From the NCBI GenBank assembly GCA_028551475.1, contig CM052358.1:15235938-15299937 (forward strand): a DNA stretch of 64,000 bases. Reading direction: 5' to 3'. Under the pieces are notes generated by a model. That model saw nothing but the letters and a program-made list of their open reading frames with translations. It ran no database searches and had not been told where the DNA came from. The stretch comes from Casuarina equisetifolia (taxonomy: Eukaryota > Streptophyta > Magnoliopsida > Fagales > Casuarinaceae). This document shows, one piece after another, positions 50,840-62,760 of the stretch; the stretch's first letter is position 1; each line of letters opens with the position of its first letter. The translations under genes were made by a program, and so were the position numbers.

Positions 50840-52409
50840 TGAATCTTTTTGCCAGTTAGCTCAACTCTTATGGCCACCATCATTGCTGAATTTCACAATG
50901 GCTCCCATGAAGGTTTTCTTAAAACTTACACAAAATTAGGGTTGTCTCCTATTGGTATATGTTGAAGGTGAGTGTTGTCCCACATTAGAAGTGAGATAAT
51001 GGGCATGTGGTTTTATAAGTGATGAGATTTTCCTACCTAATGCCTTAAGGTTTTGGGATAGGTCTTCATACTCTAATATGATATTAAAGCTAAAGATGAG
51101 TCTCCGCTTCATAAACTCCCATGCCCTAAAATTAGGTTTCAGTCCACTTGCAATACTTATGACTTGCATTAAGAAATTCACACCTAATTCTTAGGAGGAG
51201 TATTGAAGGTGGGTGTTATTCCACATTAAAAGTGAGAGGATGGACATGTGGTCTTATAAGTGATGAGATTTTCTCACCTAATGCTTTAAGGTTTTGGGAT
51301 GGGCTCTTATACTCTAATAGTATAAGATGTGAGAAAATATCAAGACTTTCATTTGTGAAGGCCAAATCTGTCGGGAGAACGAGAGTGACAATCTTCTTTA
51401 ACCGTTGCCAATTCCTGGTCATGAATGGACCAACATATCATGGACATTCATCAACGGACTCATCTTCCATTTTGTGGTGATTGATCGCTTCTCTAGATAC
51501 AATTGTTTTGTCCCTATAAGTCAACCGTGTTTTACAAGGTGGCATAAAAATTCTTCTATAAGATCTTTAAGTTTTATGGATTACCACAAAACATCATTTG
51601 TGACGGAGGTCAAACTTTCACTATTAATTCTTTTAACCATTGGGAATGTGTTTCCCATTATCATCGACTTATCACCCCAAAAGGGATGGCCAAAATAGAG
51701 TTATTAACTGCTTTGTGGAAATGTATTTTGAGATGCCTAACCAAGAGTGAACCGAAGGATTGGTCTAAATTGTTAGCATGGGATTAGTATTGTCATAATA
51801 CTAGCCTCCACAGTGACACAAAAGTCACGCTATATGAGGTGAAAATTGGCATCATTGTTGTCTTATATCTTGGGCACAACAAAGGTGGCTTGGTGGGTAA
51901 TGCTTTGCAAGATTGTGACCAAATGTTGATCAAGGGTTGTTTGTTAGAAGCTCAAAACCACATAACAAGGATTTATGATCTTAAGAAAACATAAATGAAG
52001 AATGAGAAGGCGATTGGGTTTATTTGAGGCTTTAACCATATAGATAGACCTCCATTTCCAAGCGCACGCCTTGGTTCTTATGAGGCACTTCAAAGAGTTG
52101 GCAACATAGCTTATAAGATTGCCTACGGATGCTCAAGTTCATCCTGTTTTTCTGCGTCTTGCTTGAAGAAATTTCTCAAGGATAAAGTTAAGATTTAGAC
52201 CAAAGTACCAAGGATGTTGGGCAACCAAAGTTTTTTGTTTGCTGACCCACAAACCATCCTAGGACGACGAATACACAAGGAGGAAGTGCTTTTCTAGTAG
52301 TAAGGTTTAACACCAAAGAAAGGTTACGTCAGAAGACGACAAATCTATGAAGTAGCATTTTCTAGACATTGAGCTTGAGAACAAGGTCTGGTTCTAGAAG
52401 GGGGGAAAT
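50840..52409 (+). mobile_element. Decayed Ty3/gypsy retrotransposon: integrase and chromodomain end
   Basis: Fragments in all three plus-strand frames match the 3' end of a chromovirus-type gypsy polyprotein. In order they are the end of the integrase zinc-binding region (about 50870-50959, interrupted by the TRIM, resuming at 51325), the DDE core (about 51420-51990, with VVIDRFSRY around the first Asp and a degenerate second-Asp block near 51600), a VHPVF-type C-terminal segment near 52135, and a chromodomain-like end (about 52240-52400). Many stops and frameshifts are present; gag, protease, reverse transcriptase and the 5' LTR are not seen. It is dead and truncated. A polypurine tract at about 52398-52408 marks the boundary with the 3' LTR. 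Confidence 0.8.
50960..51319 (+). mobile_element. TRIM (miniature LTR retrotransposon) inserted in the gypsy remnant
   Basis: Two 119-bp direct repeats (50960-51078 and 51201-51319) align without gaps and bracket a 122-bp interior. The left repeat starts TGTTGAAGG and the right TATTGAAGG; both end CTCTAATA. Directly after the left repeat, 51079-51090 resembles the TGGTATCAGAGC primer-binding site for initiator Met-tRNA, with several mismatches. A purine-rich GGAGGAG precedes the right repeat. The element is flanked by a perfect 5-bp target duplication, GTATA at 50955-50959 and 51320-51324. It has no coding capacity. Size, binding sites and duplication all fit TRIM elements, which move using enzymes supplied by other elements. 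Confidence 0.88.
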
Positions 52410-53058
52410 TGTTATGATCACCAAGTCAGCAAGGATTATCGACGAAGCAGAATCCACTGTACAAAGGCAGACAAAGTAGTTAAAAAGGATAGTGGTATTA
52501 ATAAACGACCAATTTGTTCACTCACACACATGGTGAGGGGAGGGGGAATTGAACCCCTAAACGGTTGGACTTGTTGGTCAGGGATTGGCTTACCACTAAG
52601 CCAGGGGTTCCCCTAATAACATGGACCATCTTGTGATACCCTTTCTACGTGCATTCTAAGTTTACTCATATTTATGGAGATGCTAAGAGAAAACCTAAAC
52701 TTTGATATCATACTATAAAAACTATTTCTAATACTTGTTTAAGAGTTTGAAGGTTTTTCCTTAACTTAAATTTTACCTCAAGTTCACCCCTCTCTTATAT
52801 GAGATTCATAGCTTCCAATAACCCTTTACACACCGAGAGGTCATCTTGACAAGAGTGATGTCAAGAGGTCTAAAGGCCTAACTCTAAATCTAACTTATAA
52901 GTTGGAGGGTGTTTAATTAATTTAAACTTAACCTGAAAAACGCCACTCTTTGGTGTGATACCCGTGGTCCCCAACAACGTTTATATTTTTCCCTTATATA
53001 GATGGCCAGAAGGTTCGATCTATTTCTCTATCTCCCCGTGAATTGTATGTTTGTAACA
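52410..53058 (+). mobile_element. Probable 3' LTR of the gypsy remnant
   Basis: The sequence after the polypurine tract starts TGTTATGATCACC, a usual start for gypsy LTRs, and a plausible end ...GTAACA lies at 53058. A TTATATAG motif lies near 52994. The left boundary follows from the adjacent chromodomain and purine tract; the right boundary is less certain because no second LTR is available for comparison. Confidence 0.6.
52528..52613 (-). mobile_element. tRNA-like sequence (SINE candidate) inside the LTR
   Basis: On the minus strand a tRNA-sized segment carries both RNA polymerase III internal promoter boxes: an A box TGGCTTAGTGGTAAG (52603-52589) and a B box GGTTCAATTCC (52555-52545) that fits the GGTTCRANNCC consensus exactly. 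The ends GGGG and CCCC can pair partly, but the cloverleaf is incomplete, so this is better read as a tRNA-derived SINE head than a working tRNA gene. A TAATAA motif on each side (52499-52504 and 52614-52619) might be a short target duplication; that is weak. Confidence 0.55.
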
Positions 53059-54740
53059 AAAAAAAAAAGAAAAGAATTTTTTCAATTCCAATCGACTAGG
53101 CTTACTATTCGAGAGTAGAAGAAGCATGGGTCAATAAGACTCATTAGTCAAGACAAAATAATTTGAAGCTATTTCTGAAGAGGCAAGAAAGGTGAGAGCA
53201 ATAATTGCCTTATCTCCGTATTTTCTTCTTTTCTGGCTCCCAAGCCGAGCTTCAAGAGTAGCTAGGACAAGAGTGAGGCACAGGCTCAGGCGACTCAGAC
53301 CAAGCTAGAATAGAAGTACGGTACAGTTAGGGTCGAAGTGAGGCATTGCATGGCGTAATCATGCATGGATCGTTTTAATCAGGATTTTCAATTCTTGATT
53401 GGGTCCAAGTTAAGTGCGGCCCAAACCTGAGGGCTTAGGTCGAGTTCAAGTTAGGTAAGTCGCATCATACAGCAGGTCTGAAGAGATCTGAACTCCAGCT
53501 TGGATGTGTAAGAGTGTCAAAACTTTTGTAATTGTGGAGACGTATGCCTGCACATGGCATCGGCAATCAGCTGGACCACCGAAACATATGACAAGGCTAA
53601 CTCAAATGTGGCAACACTGGGTTGAATCTATTGTTTAAGAAAGTAGTCATAAATAGGTTCACTGGATGAGTTTTTACTTAAACAATTTCGTTCTGACAGA
53701 GGATTATTTTCCTGTTTAGTAGGGTTTATTAGAGGTTTGACAGTCTTGCAATCCAAAGAACTGGACATTTGAAAAGGTCATCAAATTAACAAGCAACAAC
53801 ACATAATAATAAAGTGCGATGAAGCTTCTTACAACGGCTATATAGTCTCTTTTCCTTTAACAAAGAAGATTTGACCGTCTTCGGGGAACGAAAACCAATT
53901 GCCACGGAGTTTTGGGATTAGACAGTGGACGCCTTTGTCGCGTAAAATATTACAGATCTAACACTCCACCCATCTGCTACTTTAGAAGTCAAATAAAAAG
54001 CAAGTATGAAGAATTGCTTTTGTAAAGTTTGGTGCCTGTCACAAAGCAGTACTGTTTCTAACGTTTAAATTCTGACATTTTTAAAAGTTTATGGCCGTTT
54101 GAAACAGATCTAGAAGTGTATGCAGACAAGTCCCAGCCTTTTGTCTTTGTTGCATCGGTTTTTGTGCAATACCAGTAAGAAGAGGAAGGTTGTCTCCGTT
54201 TTACCCAATCTGCATCAATCTGTGGGACTCGTAATTTCATGTTTTGGAATGAAAGTTACCCACGGACAGAAATACTAAAGGGAGGGACATGGCCGAACTA
54301 CAGGGCCAAAATCCTCCTACTTTCTGATGAATCATGGAGAAATACAGGAAAATAAAATCTTTTATTGTCAAAAGATCACAAGAAAAGAAATATGATGTCA
54401 TCCATGACAAGATGTGAAGAAAAATCGTAGGATGGTTGCGGATGAAGATCGTGGCTATGACTACAGCAGTTTCCATAAAATATTGGCACTGTGAGAATTC
54501 GGTGATGGCATTTTCCAGGTTGCTATTTAGATGGCTTGCCTCAAGTTCCACCATGACTCGTCTTTTGAGTTACATTCCCCGATACACGTGCAGCATGTTA
54601 AATTAAAAAAAGGCATATTAAATGATACACAGCGAATCAAATAATCAGAAATTTCTTATAAGTAGCGTCCATCTCGTCTCTGCTTCAGACAACCTCACTT
54701 TTCATCCTCTGTCAAAGGTCCCTGTATTCATCATACTAGT
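53059..54740. other. Intergenic spacer and distal glucosidase promoter
   Basis: No gene is supported. Two short minus-strand frames at 54058-54240 and 54237-54554 overlap at ATGA but have no recognisable domain and appear to be chance frames. Confidence 0.4.
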
Positions 54741-54750
54741 CACAGGGGAG

Positions 54751-54760
54751 GGATAAATAT
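54751..54760 (+). promoter_or_regulatory. TATA-like element of the first GH3 glucosidase
   Basis: GGATAAATAT lies about 75-85 bp before a probable 5' UTR donor (GTAAGT near 54836); the matching acceptor ends at 55130, so the leader likely contains an intron of about 295 bp, leaving 35 bp before the ATG. Confidence 0.5.
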
Positions 54761-55165
54761 CTCCTCCTCAAAGTTCTTCTCTTTCTCTCTTTGATTTGGT
54801 TTGTGTAGCTGTGTACTGGATCTCTCTTCTATCCAGTAAGTTAGTACAAAGCTTTCTTTCTTCTCTTCTTTAATCTGCTTTGTCTGTTCGGATCGCTTAT
54901 CCTCTATTAACATTTCTTTTCTTCCCTGTGTTTGCTTTTTTAAACATTGTTCACATTGGGAATACCTTTTTAATGGTGTATTGGTTGCTCTCTGGTTTTT
55001 CCAGTTGAATCTCTAATCGTTATCTGCTTCTATCGATCCTTCTAAGATTCATTGTTTCATCCTTTACAGTACAGTATTGGTATTAGATATTGTTAAGCTT
55101 ATCTACTGTCTGACTTTGCTAAAACTCCAGATTACCAAACAGAAAGACGACTTGGGTCTGCTAAA

Positions 55166-58100
55166 ATGGCTAGACTTTCACTACCCATGATGGGTTTTAT
55201 GCTATTATGCTGCTTGGCAACTCTTACCGACGCAGAATACGTTAAATACAAAGACCCAAAACAGCCACTGGGTGCCAGAATCAAAGACCTCATGAAACGA
55301 ATGACTCTGGAAGAAAAGATCGGACAAATGACTCAGATCGAGCGCGGTGTTGCCTCAAACGATGTGATGCAGAAATACTTCATTGGTAACCAAACAATCT
55401 CCAAGTTCCTATACCCATTTGTTTCACATGTATATATGTAGATGCTGCATCCTTTCAATGCTGGGTCTTTAGAACACATTTTTGTTCTGTTGACTGAACG
55501 GTTGTGATTGGTTGGGCAGGGAGCGTTTTGAGTGGTGGAGGTAGTGTTCCGGCTCCGAAGGCCTCGCCGGAGACTTGGGTCAATATGGTGAATGACTTCC
55601 AAAAGGGATCTCTATCCACCCGGCTCGGGATTCCGATGATTTACGGGATTGATGCGGTTCACGGCCACAACAATGTGTACAATGCCACTATTTTCCCTCA
55701 TAATGTTGGGCTTGGAGTCACCAGGCAAGTATATGCAGGCATTCTTGATTGGTTAATCTGAAAGATCTTGTACCGGTTCACTTCAAAGTTTGATGTTTGC
55801 TTCAAGCTTGCTCGAAAATTTCGGCACAGAATGTTCCATAATCTCAGTTCATTTCTTTCTCTTGGGTAAATTATGTTTGATTCAATATGAATTTTTCTGT
55901 TTCAGGGATCCTGAACTTATCAAGAAGATAGGAGAAGCAACAGCACTTGAAGTCAGAGCTACCGGAATTCCTTATGTTTTCGCTCCATGTATCGCGGTAA
56001 ATAAACAGTAGATATGGTTTTAAAATCCGCACCCGTTGAAAAGAAAAAAGACAGACATCACATCCTATACTAAAAATGTTCATGTCCTGCTACTTTTGTG
56101 TCCACAGGTGTGCCGGGACCCGAGATGGGGTCGGTGCTACGAAAGTTACAGTGAGGACCCCAGGATAGTTCAAAAAATGACCGAGATTATCCCTGGTTTG
56201 CAAGGAGATATCCCTGCCAAATCTCGAAAGGGTGTTCCCTTTGTTGCTGCTGGAAAGTAAGGGCGGTTTTGATAAAATTGCTGCGGTCTTTTTTGTTAAT
56301 CTGGCTGATCTGATCGTTAGATGGCGATATTAATTAATATATCTTTGACTAGTTTCAGATAGATTCATGCCTTTGTTGACTTATGTGGGTCTAGTGCAAT
56401 TATTGCATAAGCTCCTAAATAATAGAAGTGGAGGAATCCTACATTTTATAGATAAGGTTAAAAAACAGTAATTTTACAAGTAAGTCTCTTGGTGATAAAG
56501 ACGTTTTCTAAATAAATTACTGGCCTTTTTGGGCAATATCCGGTCAGAGTCCAGTTAGTGGTGGGCCATTTAAAGATGGCGATCATTTGAATTGAGTAGG
56601 TAAAGGTCAACATCACGTGGGTATGAGATTTCTTTGGCTGATCTGGACAATGTTTGGATCTAAATGGTGGACTATGATGTGTAGATCTTAATGAATTTAC
56701 AATGCTAATAAAGCTAAGTCTAGAACACCCCCCCTCCATGTGCAAGATTTAGTTCCATTGGGTTCTTTATAGTTGGCTTTGACCAGGTCGCTCTTAGAGT
56801 TTCTAATTTAGGCAGTAATCACGTATTACCATCTTATTATTCAGACGGTGGTCAAGTCTATCAAAACCAAGGTTTTCTTCCAGAGCAAGAATTTGCTCTA
56901 ACCCTTTTTTTCTTCCTTCTGTTCATGTGACTTTGTTTCCCCTTTGTGTGTTACGTGCTCGGGATTCCGAATGCGTTAGTGTGAAGGTATACGCAGACTA
57001 AAGTAGGAAGAGAGATGAGTTTGGATGGAAGTAGTTTGCATTTCACTAAGGATCGGTTTACAAAATAGATGATAGCTCCCCAATACATTGATGTCCTTGC
57101 TTATTTATCTCCATCCCAACCTACGTTCGCCTGCTAGTACGAGGTCCGCGTGCTGCCTTCTGTCCGGCCAGAGCGAGACACTGGGCTGTCCTCCTCTGTT
57201 TGTTGCCGGCCACGCTCGGTAACGGTTAGTGGAGCAGGGTACCTTGTACATTGTCTCTGGTCCTCCCTGCTCGTTCAGGACTGTACCCGAACCAAAATTA
57301 CCTCCCTTTACAGAGTTTAGCCCCCACCACCTTCAGAGTGGTCCATCCCCACCACGTCAGTGCCAGCCACGCTGGCATCTACGTGTCACGAGGGACGACG
57401 TAACACTTAGTGTTGCTGCAGACACTCATTTGTGAAAAACTTGTTCCGGGTCGAATCATCTTTCTCGGATTGAGTTTCATGTCTGGTTCATGAATTTTTT
57501 TCTATATAGTTGTTCTCTCTAAATTAACATAGGACCATATCTTGCTATAATCAAACTATTTTTTGTAGCTTCTCAATTGAATAAGACTTCAAACCTGGCT
57601 ATAACACTTCCAACTGATTTTTTTTTTTTTTTTTTGTATTGTTTTGGCCAGACAAAAGGTTGCAGCCTGTGCTAAGCACTTTGTCGGAGATGGTGGCACA
57701 ACCAAGGGCATTGATGAGAATAACACTGTGATCAGTTGGAATGGATTGCTCAGCATGCACATGCCTGCCTACTATAACTCCATTAACAAGGGTGTTGCAA
57801 CAGTTATGATATCATACTCAAGCTGGAATGGGAAGAAAATGCATGCTAATCAAGATCTTGTCACTGGTTTCCTCAAGAACAAGCTAAAGTTCAAGGTAAA
57901 ACAATCTTTTCCATAGGGTGATTAATATAGTTCTCAAATTGTTCAACTGAAGTGAACCAGCGGTAGTGGAGTGAAGTAACCAACTTCTTTTCCGTTTTTT
58001 AGGGTTTTGTCATATCAGATTGGCAGGGTATTGACCGGATTACCTCACCCCCCCATGCTAACTATTCATACTCTGTTCAAGCTGGAGTCAGTGCTGGAAT

Positions 58101-59468
58101 TGACATGGTAAGCTTGACATTCCTCCCATGTCGATTGGAAATTTGAGATTCGTTGTTATTCTCCTTGATCTCACATATTAACGGTTCCTCATACATTCTC
58201 TAATATTTCTACCACCGCGTTGCAGATCATGGTTCCTAATGAATTCAAAGAGTTCATTGACGAGCTAACCCGTCAGGTGAAGAACAATATTATACCAATG
58301 AGCAGGATTGATGATGCTGTGAAGAGAATCTTAAGGGTTAAATTTGTGATGGGCCTCTTTGAGAATCCACTAGCTGATCTAAGCCTGGCCCATCAACTTG
58401 GTTCTCAGGTGTGTGTTCTTGAGTTTATTCTCTTAAGATGCTTGCTGCCCCATTTTTCTCTATTGGCAGAAACTTTGTGTTGCTTAGCTTGCATTATCTT
58501 TGTTATCAGGAACATAGAGAATTGGCACGGGAGGCTGTAAGGAAGTCACTTGTGCTACTAAAGAATGGAAAGTCTGCGGAGAAGCCACTGCTTCCCCTGC
58601 CCAAGAAAACAGCAAAGATACTAGTTGCTGGAAGTCATGCTGACAACTTGGGCTACCAATGCGGAGGCTGGACGATTACATGGCAGGGTCTTGGTGGCAA
58701 TGATCTCACAACTGGTATGTTTTAGTTTGAACCAGTTTAACTAATGAAAGTATTCTGAGGTGTGAATAGAATGCCAATGAAATTACATGCCAGAGCCTCG
58801 CATTGGGGAGGCATTTCACTGTCAGCTTCTAATTCACAATTATCTTGCTCTTAATCTAATCGAAATGAGAAAATCAGATAAAATCTTTGCTGAAGACAGA
58901 CTAGAACCCACTATGTAAAAACCCTGCAACTGAACTTTACTTAGCTTAATCTACTTGAGGATCTAATATTTTTGCATGAACAGGTACGACGATCCTGAAT
59001 GCCGTGAAAAATACAGTTGATCCCACTACCCAGGTTGTCTACAGTGAGAATCCTGATACAGAGTACATCAAGTCCAACAAATTCTCCTTTGCCATTGTTG
59101 TCGTGGGCGAGCCCACGTACGCGGAAATGTATGGTGACAGTTCCAATTTATCAATATCAGAGCCTGGCCCAAGCGCCATCAACAATGTGTGTGGTGCTGT
59201 CAAATGTGTCGTCGTCGTTATCTCTGGCCGCCCCGTTGTAATCCAGCCCTACCTGGAGAAAATAGACGCGCTTGTTGCTGCTTGGCTCCCAGGAACTGAA
59301 GGCCAAGGCGTTGCTGACCTTTTGTTTGGCGACTACGGATTCACAGGCAAGCTTGCTCGTACGTGGTTCAAGACAGTGGACCAGCTCCCGATGAATGTTG
59401 GTGATCCTCATTATGACCCTCTTTTTCCATTTGGGTTTGGGTTGACAACAAAATCTACCAAGAACTAG
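55166..59468 (+). CDS. Glycoside hydrolase family 3 beta-glucosidase / beta-glucan exohydrolase, 628 aa, nine exons
   Basis: Exons: 55166-55385, 55520-55724, 55906-55996, 56108-56256, 57652-57895, 58003-58107, 58226-58408, 58510-58714, 58984-59468. The product resembles barley exo-beta-glucanase ExoI, a secreted wall enzyme removing glucose from beta-glucans. A signal peptide (about 1-23, hydrophobic, ending in TDA) is followed by the GH3 barrel (about 30-385), with the substrate-pocket [36 protein letters not shown] and the nucleophile Asp309 in VISDWQG. Domain 2 (about 400-625) holds LLKNG, the [10 protein letters not shown] loop and [11 protein letters not shown], where the acid/base Glu is expected. 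Length and motifs are complete. Intron 2 must use a GC donor (55725-55726): the nearest GT would bring a stop. Intron 4 is 1.4 kb and carries a probable solo LTR. Exact substrate preference is not decidable by eye. Confidence 0.93.
56980..57405 (-). mobile_element. Probable solo LTR in intron 4 of the glucosidase gene
   Basis: A 426-bp block, richer in G and C than the intron around it, begins TGTGAAGG and ends GTAACA, and is flanked by GTTAG (56975-56979) and CTTAG (57406-57410), a 5-bp duplication with one mismatch. Read on the minus strand it starts TGTTACGTCG and ends CCTTCACA, the TG...CA form of plant gypsy LTRs, with an AT-rich GATAAATAAG core that could be its TATA. No internal retrotransposon sequence remains. 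The 69-codon frame inside it is not regarded as a gene. Confidence 0.5.
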
Positions 59469-61090
59469 GACAATGGTTTTAGATGGCTTCTTCCTGCCGC
59501 CTTTTTCTTGGCTTGGAATTTTATGATGTGAGGCTTGATTGTCAATTTTTCGCATTGCTATTAAGAATTTGTCCTCAAGGTATACCAAATATGTACTTGG
59601 TATTCCAATTCCACAAACTTGAACTTGTATCCGTGGTATCGATTACTTTGGGCCAGAAAAAGCTTTATGTTCATGAGATGATTTCACGATTGCGATCGTT
59701 CTGCTGTAGGATTTTGCAAGTTTCTATAGACATGGAACCAATTCTCCAACACGCCGCCTTCATTTAACAACCCAAGCTGTATCATATAACCAATAATTTT
59801 TATCTCTAAATTTTTTGAGAAACTAAAGTTTATCTCTTTTGTTTAGTCTTACATATACTACCAACCATACTATTACAAGTTTGATGGAGACCATATACTT
59901 AAACTACATAAATAGCAATTAACTTTACGTCAATTGTGAATAATAGCTTTCTTTGTAGAGTTTATTGAAAACATTCAATTCATAGATGATGTTCAATATA
60001 AGCTTATCTTCAAGAATGGAGCTAATATGTTCACATAAGCATAAACAATTAGCACTCCCTATGCCCAATTTGCTAATAGTCCGGTAGAGTTACTAGCTGC
60101 CTAAGGCCTTTTTTGCTGATAGTTCTCATGTTTGACACTCATTTTCTATAGCCCTACCTAGATAAATAAATATATAAGCACTTCCTGTTAGTAGGTAAAT
60201 TTCACTCTTGATTCCTCATTGTTGCTAAAACCCTCATATCTCTTGAAATCCCAAAAATCAAGGATGTGTTCCTCTCCAATTCTATTAACAATAGGCCCTT
60301 ATGGAAGTCAACAATTATCCTAGAGAGAGATTGATTTCTAATTTCCTATTATCCATTTCATTCTTCATATAAACCATATGCCTAAGCATGAGGATCTTCC
60401 TCTAGGTCCATATGTCATTCCTCAATTTTCAAAGAGTTGATGACATAGTTGTCGCAAGAAAAATTCAACAACTATTCGCTTGTCTATGAGCCATGATAAA
60501 TGATTTTGGGAGTTTACCATTGCTTTTTGCACCAATTGATGCTTAAAAATTCATATCATCTTAAAACTAGCTTTGGATTTGATGGAAGTAATATGAATCA
60601 CTTTTCTTTTCTCTTTTTCCTTTAGTTTTCTTCTTTCACGCGGCATTCAAGTTTTATTGTTAATTCACATAGGCTATCAACGGCCTCATGCTCCATGAGT
60701 ATCACAACCTATAAATGTGTGTTAAAACCATAAGCTTCGGTTTTCCTTTTTGTACAAACAAAAAAAAAATTTCAATATGCTCTAACATTCAACTAACTTA
60801 TCTTCAACACTTAATTCAAACATTTTCTTCCAAAAAGAAGGAAAAATATATAAACTATCAGGCACTCAAGAAAAACATTGACAATCAATGAGTTGAACAA
60901 CTTTGAAACTAGCACATTGGCTGGCAAATGATTATTACAAAAAGTCATGATATGGAAAAGTTACTACGTACATTAGACCATCCGATCTTCCTAAACATTA
61001 CCAACTCCACCAGGTTGGTAACTTGAGCAAGGCCGCATGTTGCTACGTCAAGCTTAATGCCCTCACCAACTTTAGTTGAGATTTAGGGAA
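59469..61090. other. Glucosidase 3' flank and intergenic spacer
   Basis: The first 300 bp probably contain the 3' UTR. The rest is AT-rich without a recognisable gene. Confidence 0.45.
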
Positions 61091-62210
61091 AAGGCTTCCT
61101 CAAGTTGCTTGCGAACCTTTTCATGGTAAGACATAGCAAAAGTGAGTGATCCGGCTTTGAAATCTTATTGACCTTGATTGCATCATCTCGCTTACAAAAA
61201 GGCTTCCTTAAGTTGTTTGTAAACGCTTTCACGGTAAGACATAGCAAAGGTGAGGGATCCTAACTTTGAAACATTAATGACCTTGATCACATCATCTAGC
61301 TTATGAAAAAGCTTTCTCAAGTTGTTTGCTAACCCTTTCATAATAAAACGTAACAGGAACGGGGGATCTTGACTTTGAAACCTTATTGACCTTGATCACA
61401 TCATCTGGCTTGTCACAATATCTAGCTTATTACAAAAAGTTATGATATAACGAAGTTAGTACTTATATACTAATCTAATTGGCTAACAAAAGATCAAAAT
61501 CATTTTGTTCTTTGTAGAAACACAAAGTGAGTAAAAATCCAAAAACTTCTAGTGGTTGTTGTAGTTCACACATATTATGCAAGTTGTCATCAGTTCATTA
61601 GCACTTCTAGTTTGCATTTGATAATAAGTGTACTTGTGCTCATGGCACCGGCCACATTGAAACATATTGGTGGAAGCTATTTCCTTTTCATCAATGTCGT
61701 GCACACATTTGCTTAATGACTTATATTCAACTTAGATGTTTTCACTTTTCTTTTTCTCGCTCACCATCTCATTCACATATACAATCATAAGCACGTCTGG
61801 TAGGATTTCCCAGGTGATGCCTTTCCTTTGAAATCCTAGTTTTTATGGTCCTTCAAGTTTAACAGAAGGACCTTTTAGATGTTTGCGAACCCTTTCATTG
61901 TCAAATGAAGCAAAAGCGAAGGATCCTAGTTTTCAAACCTCAGTAACCTTGATCACATCATACAAATTATGAAAAGGTTGTTGTTTGCAAACCCTTTCAT
62001 GGTAAGACATAGCAGAAATGGGAGATTCCAACTTTGAAACCTTGTTAACCTTGATTGCATCTGGATTATTACAAAGAGTTATGATATGACAAAGTTACTG
62101 CTTATATATTGATCAATTATTCAACAAAAGATCAAAATCATTATGTTCTTCAAGGTGAGAGTAAAATTCTTAGAACTTCCAATGGTTGTTGTAGTCCACC
62201 CATACTGATT
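61091..62210. repeat. ~109-bp repeat array in two clusters
   Basis: A unit of about 106-110 bp recurs at about 61091, 61199, 61309, 61869 and 61972. Each unit carries a GTTGTTTGC-AACCCTTTCA segment, GTAAGACATAGCAAAAG, then GGGATCC-ACTTTGAAACC, and ACCTTGATCACATCATC. After the third and fifth units a further ~150-bp segment is shared, including TTATGATAT-ACAAAGTTA, AACAAAAGATCAAAATCATT and GGTTGTTGTAGT. The structure is therefore a tandem array plus a larger duplication of about 660 bp. No continuous reading frame crosses the units. Confidence 0.85.
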
Positions 62211-62688
62211 ACAATAAATAAGTTTGTACGCGTTCTAATTGTTTTCTTTCATTTCATCTCAAATGGTGTAAAATGAAGCATGATGGAAAGATTCAAAATA
62301 AGCAACAAGTATTCAAAAAACGGATGAAAAACGTTCACCAAAAGGATGATGATCCAGCGGCTCAGATTTATGTTGGGAATTTCGTTGGAACAGTTTCCAA
62401 GGCTAGGATGGTTCTCCACATCCCACGCAGACAGCTACGAATTTCACTAGATTAAACAATTTGTTTCAGTAACTTATATCCAATTGATTCCTAATATAGT
62501 ACGTCAAATTAATCGTTCAGTTCTACGTTGTTCTCATTTCATAGACATTTACTTTAAATCGACTGATGCGTCCCCCATCAACATTTCTCCATAGAAACAA
62601 AGATGCAAGCAAAATTATTGTAGAAAAACTAGAAACTCATAATTCGCAAACATTGAAGGTTGGATGAAACCATTAACCAACACAAGTG
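62211..62688. other. Intergenic spacer
   Basis: A 60-codon plus frame at 62273-62455 has some protein-like composition in its second half but no recognisable domain. Nothing else is seen. Confidence 0.35.
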
Positions 62689-62760
62689 TCCGAGCTTAGC
62701 AGCTCAGTGGCATTCGAGGGCTACCATATGGGAAGATAAGGTTCGAACATTCCCTAAACT
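62689..62760 (+). mobile_element. tRNA-like SINE candidate, decayed
   Basis: A good A box-like TTAGCAGCTCAGTGG at 62696-62710 is followed 30 bp later by GGTTCGAAC (62740-62748), the first nine bases of a B box, whose last two positions do not match. The spacing is tRNA-like. No tail or target duplication was identified. Confidence 0.35.

Noticed and set aside
54058..54554. Two minus-strand frames overlapping at ATGA, as in a bacterial operon
   Set aside because: No recognisable domains, a plant context, and no promoter or splice support; most likely chance.
57229..57435. 68-codon plus-strand frame with high GC
   Set aside because: Lies mostly within the probable solo LTR and has no domain.
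59157..59588. 143-codon minus-strand frame
   Set aside because: Antisense to the last exon and 3' UTR of the GH3 glucosidase.
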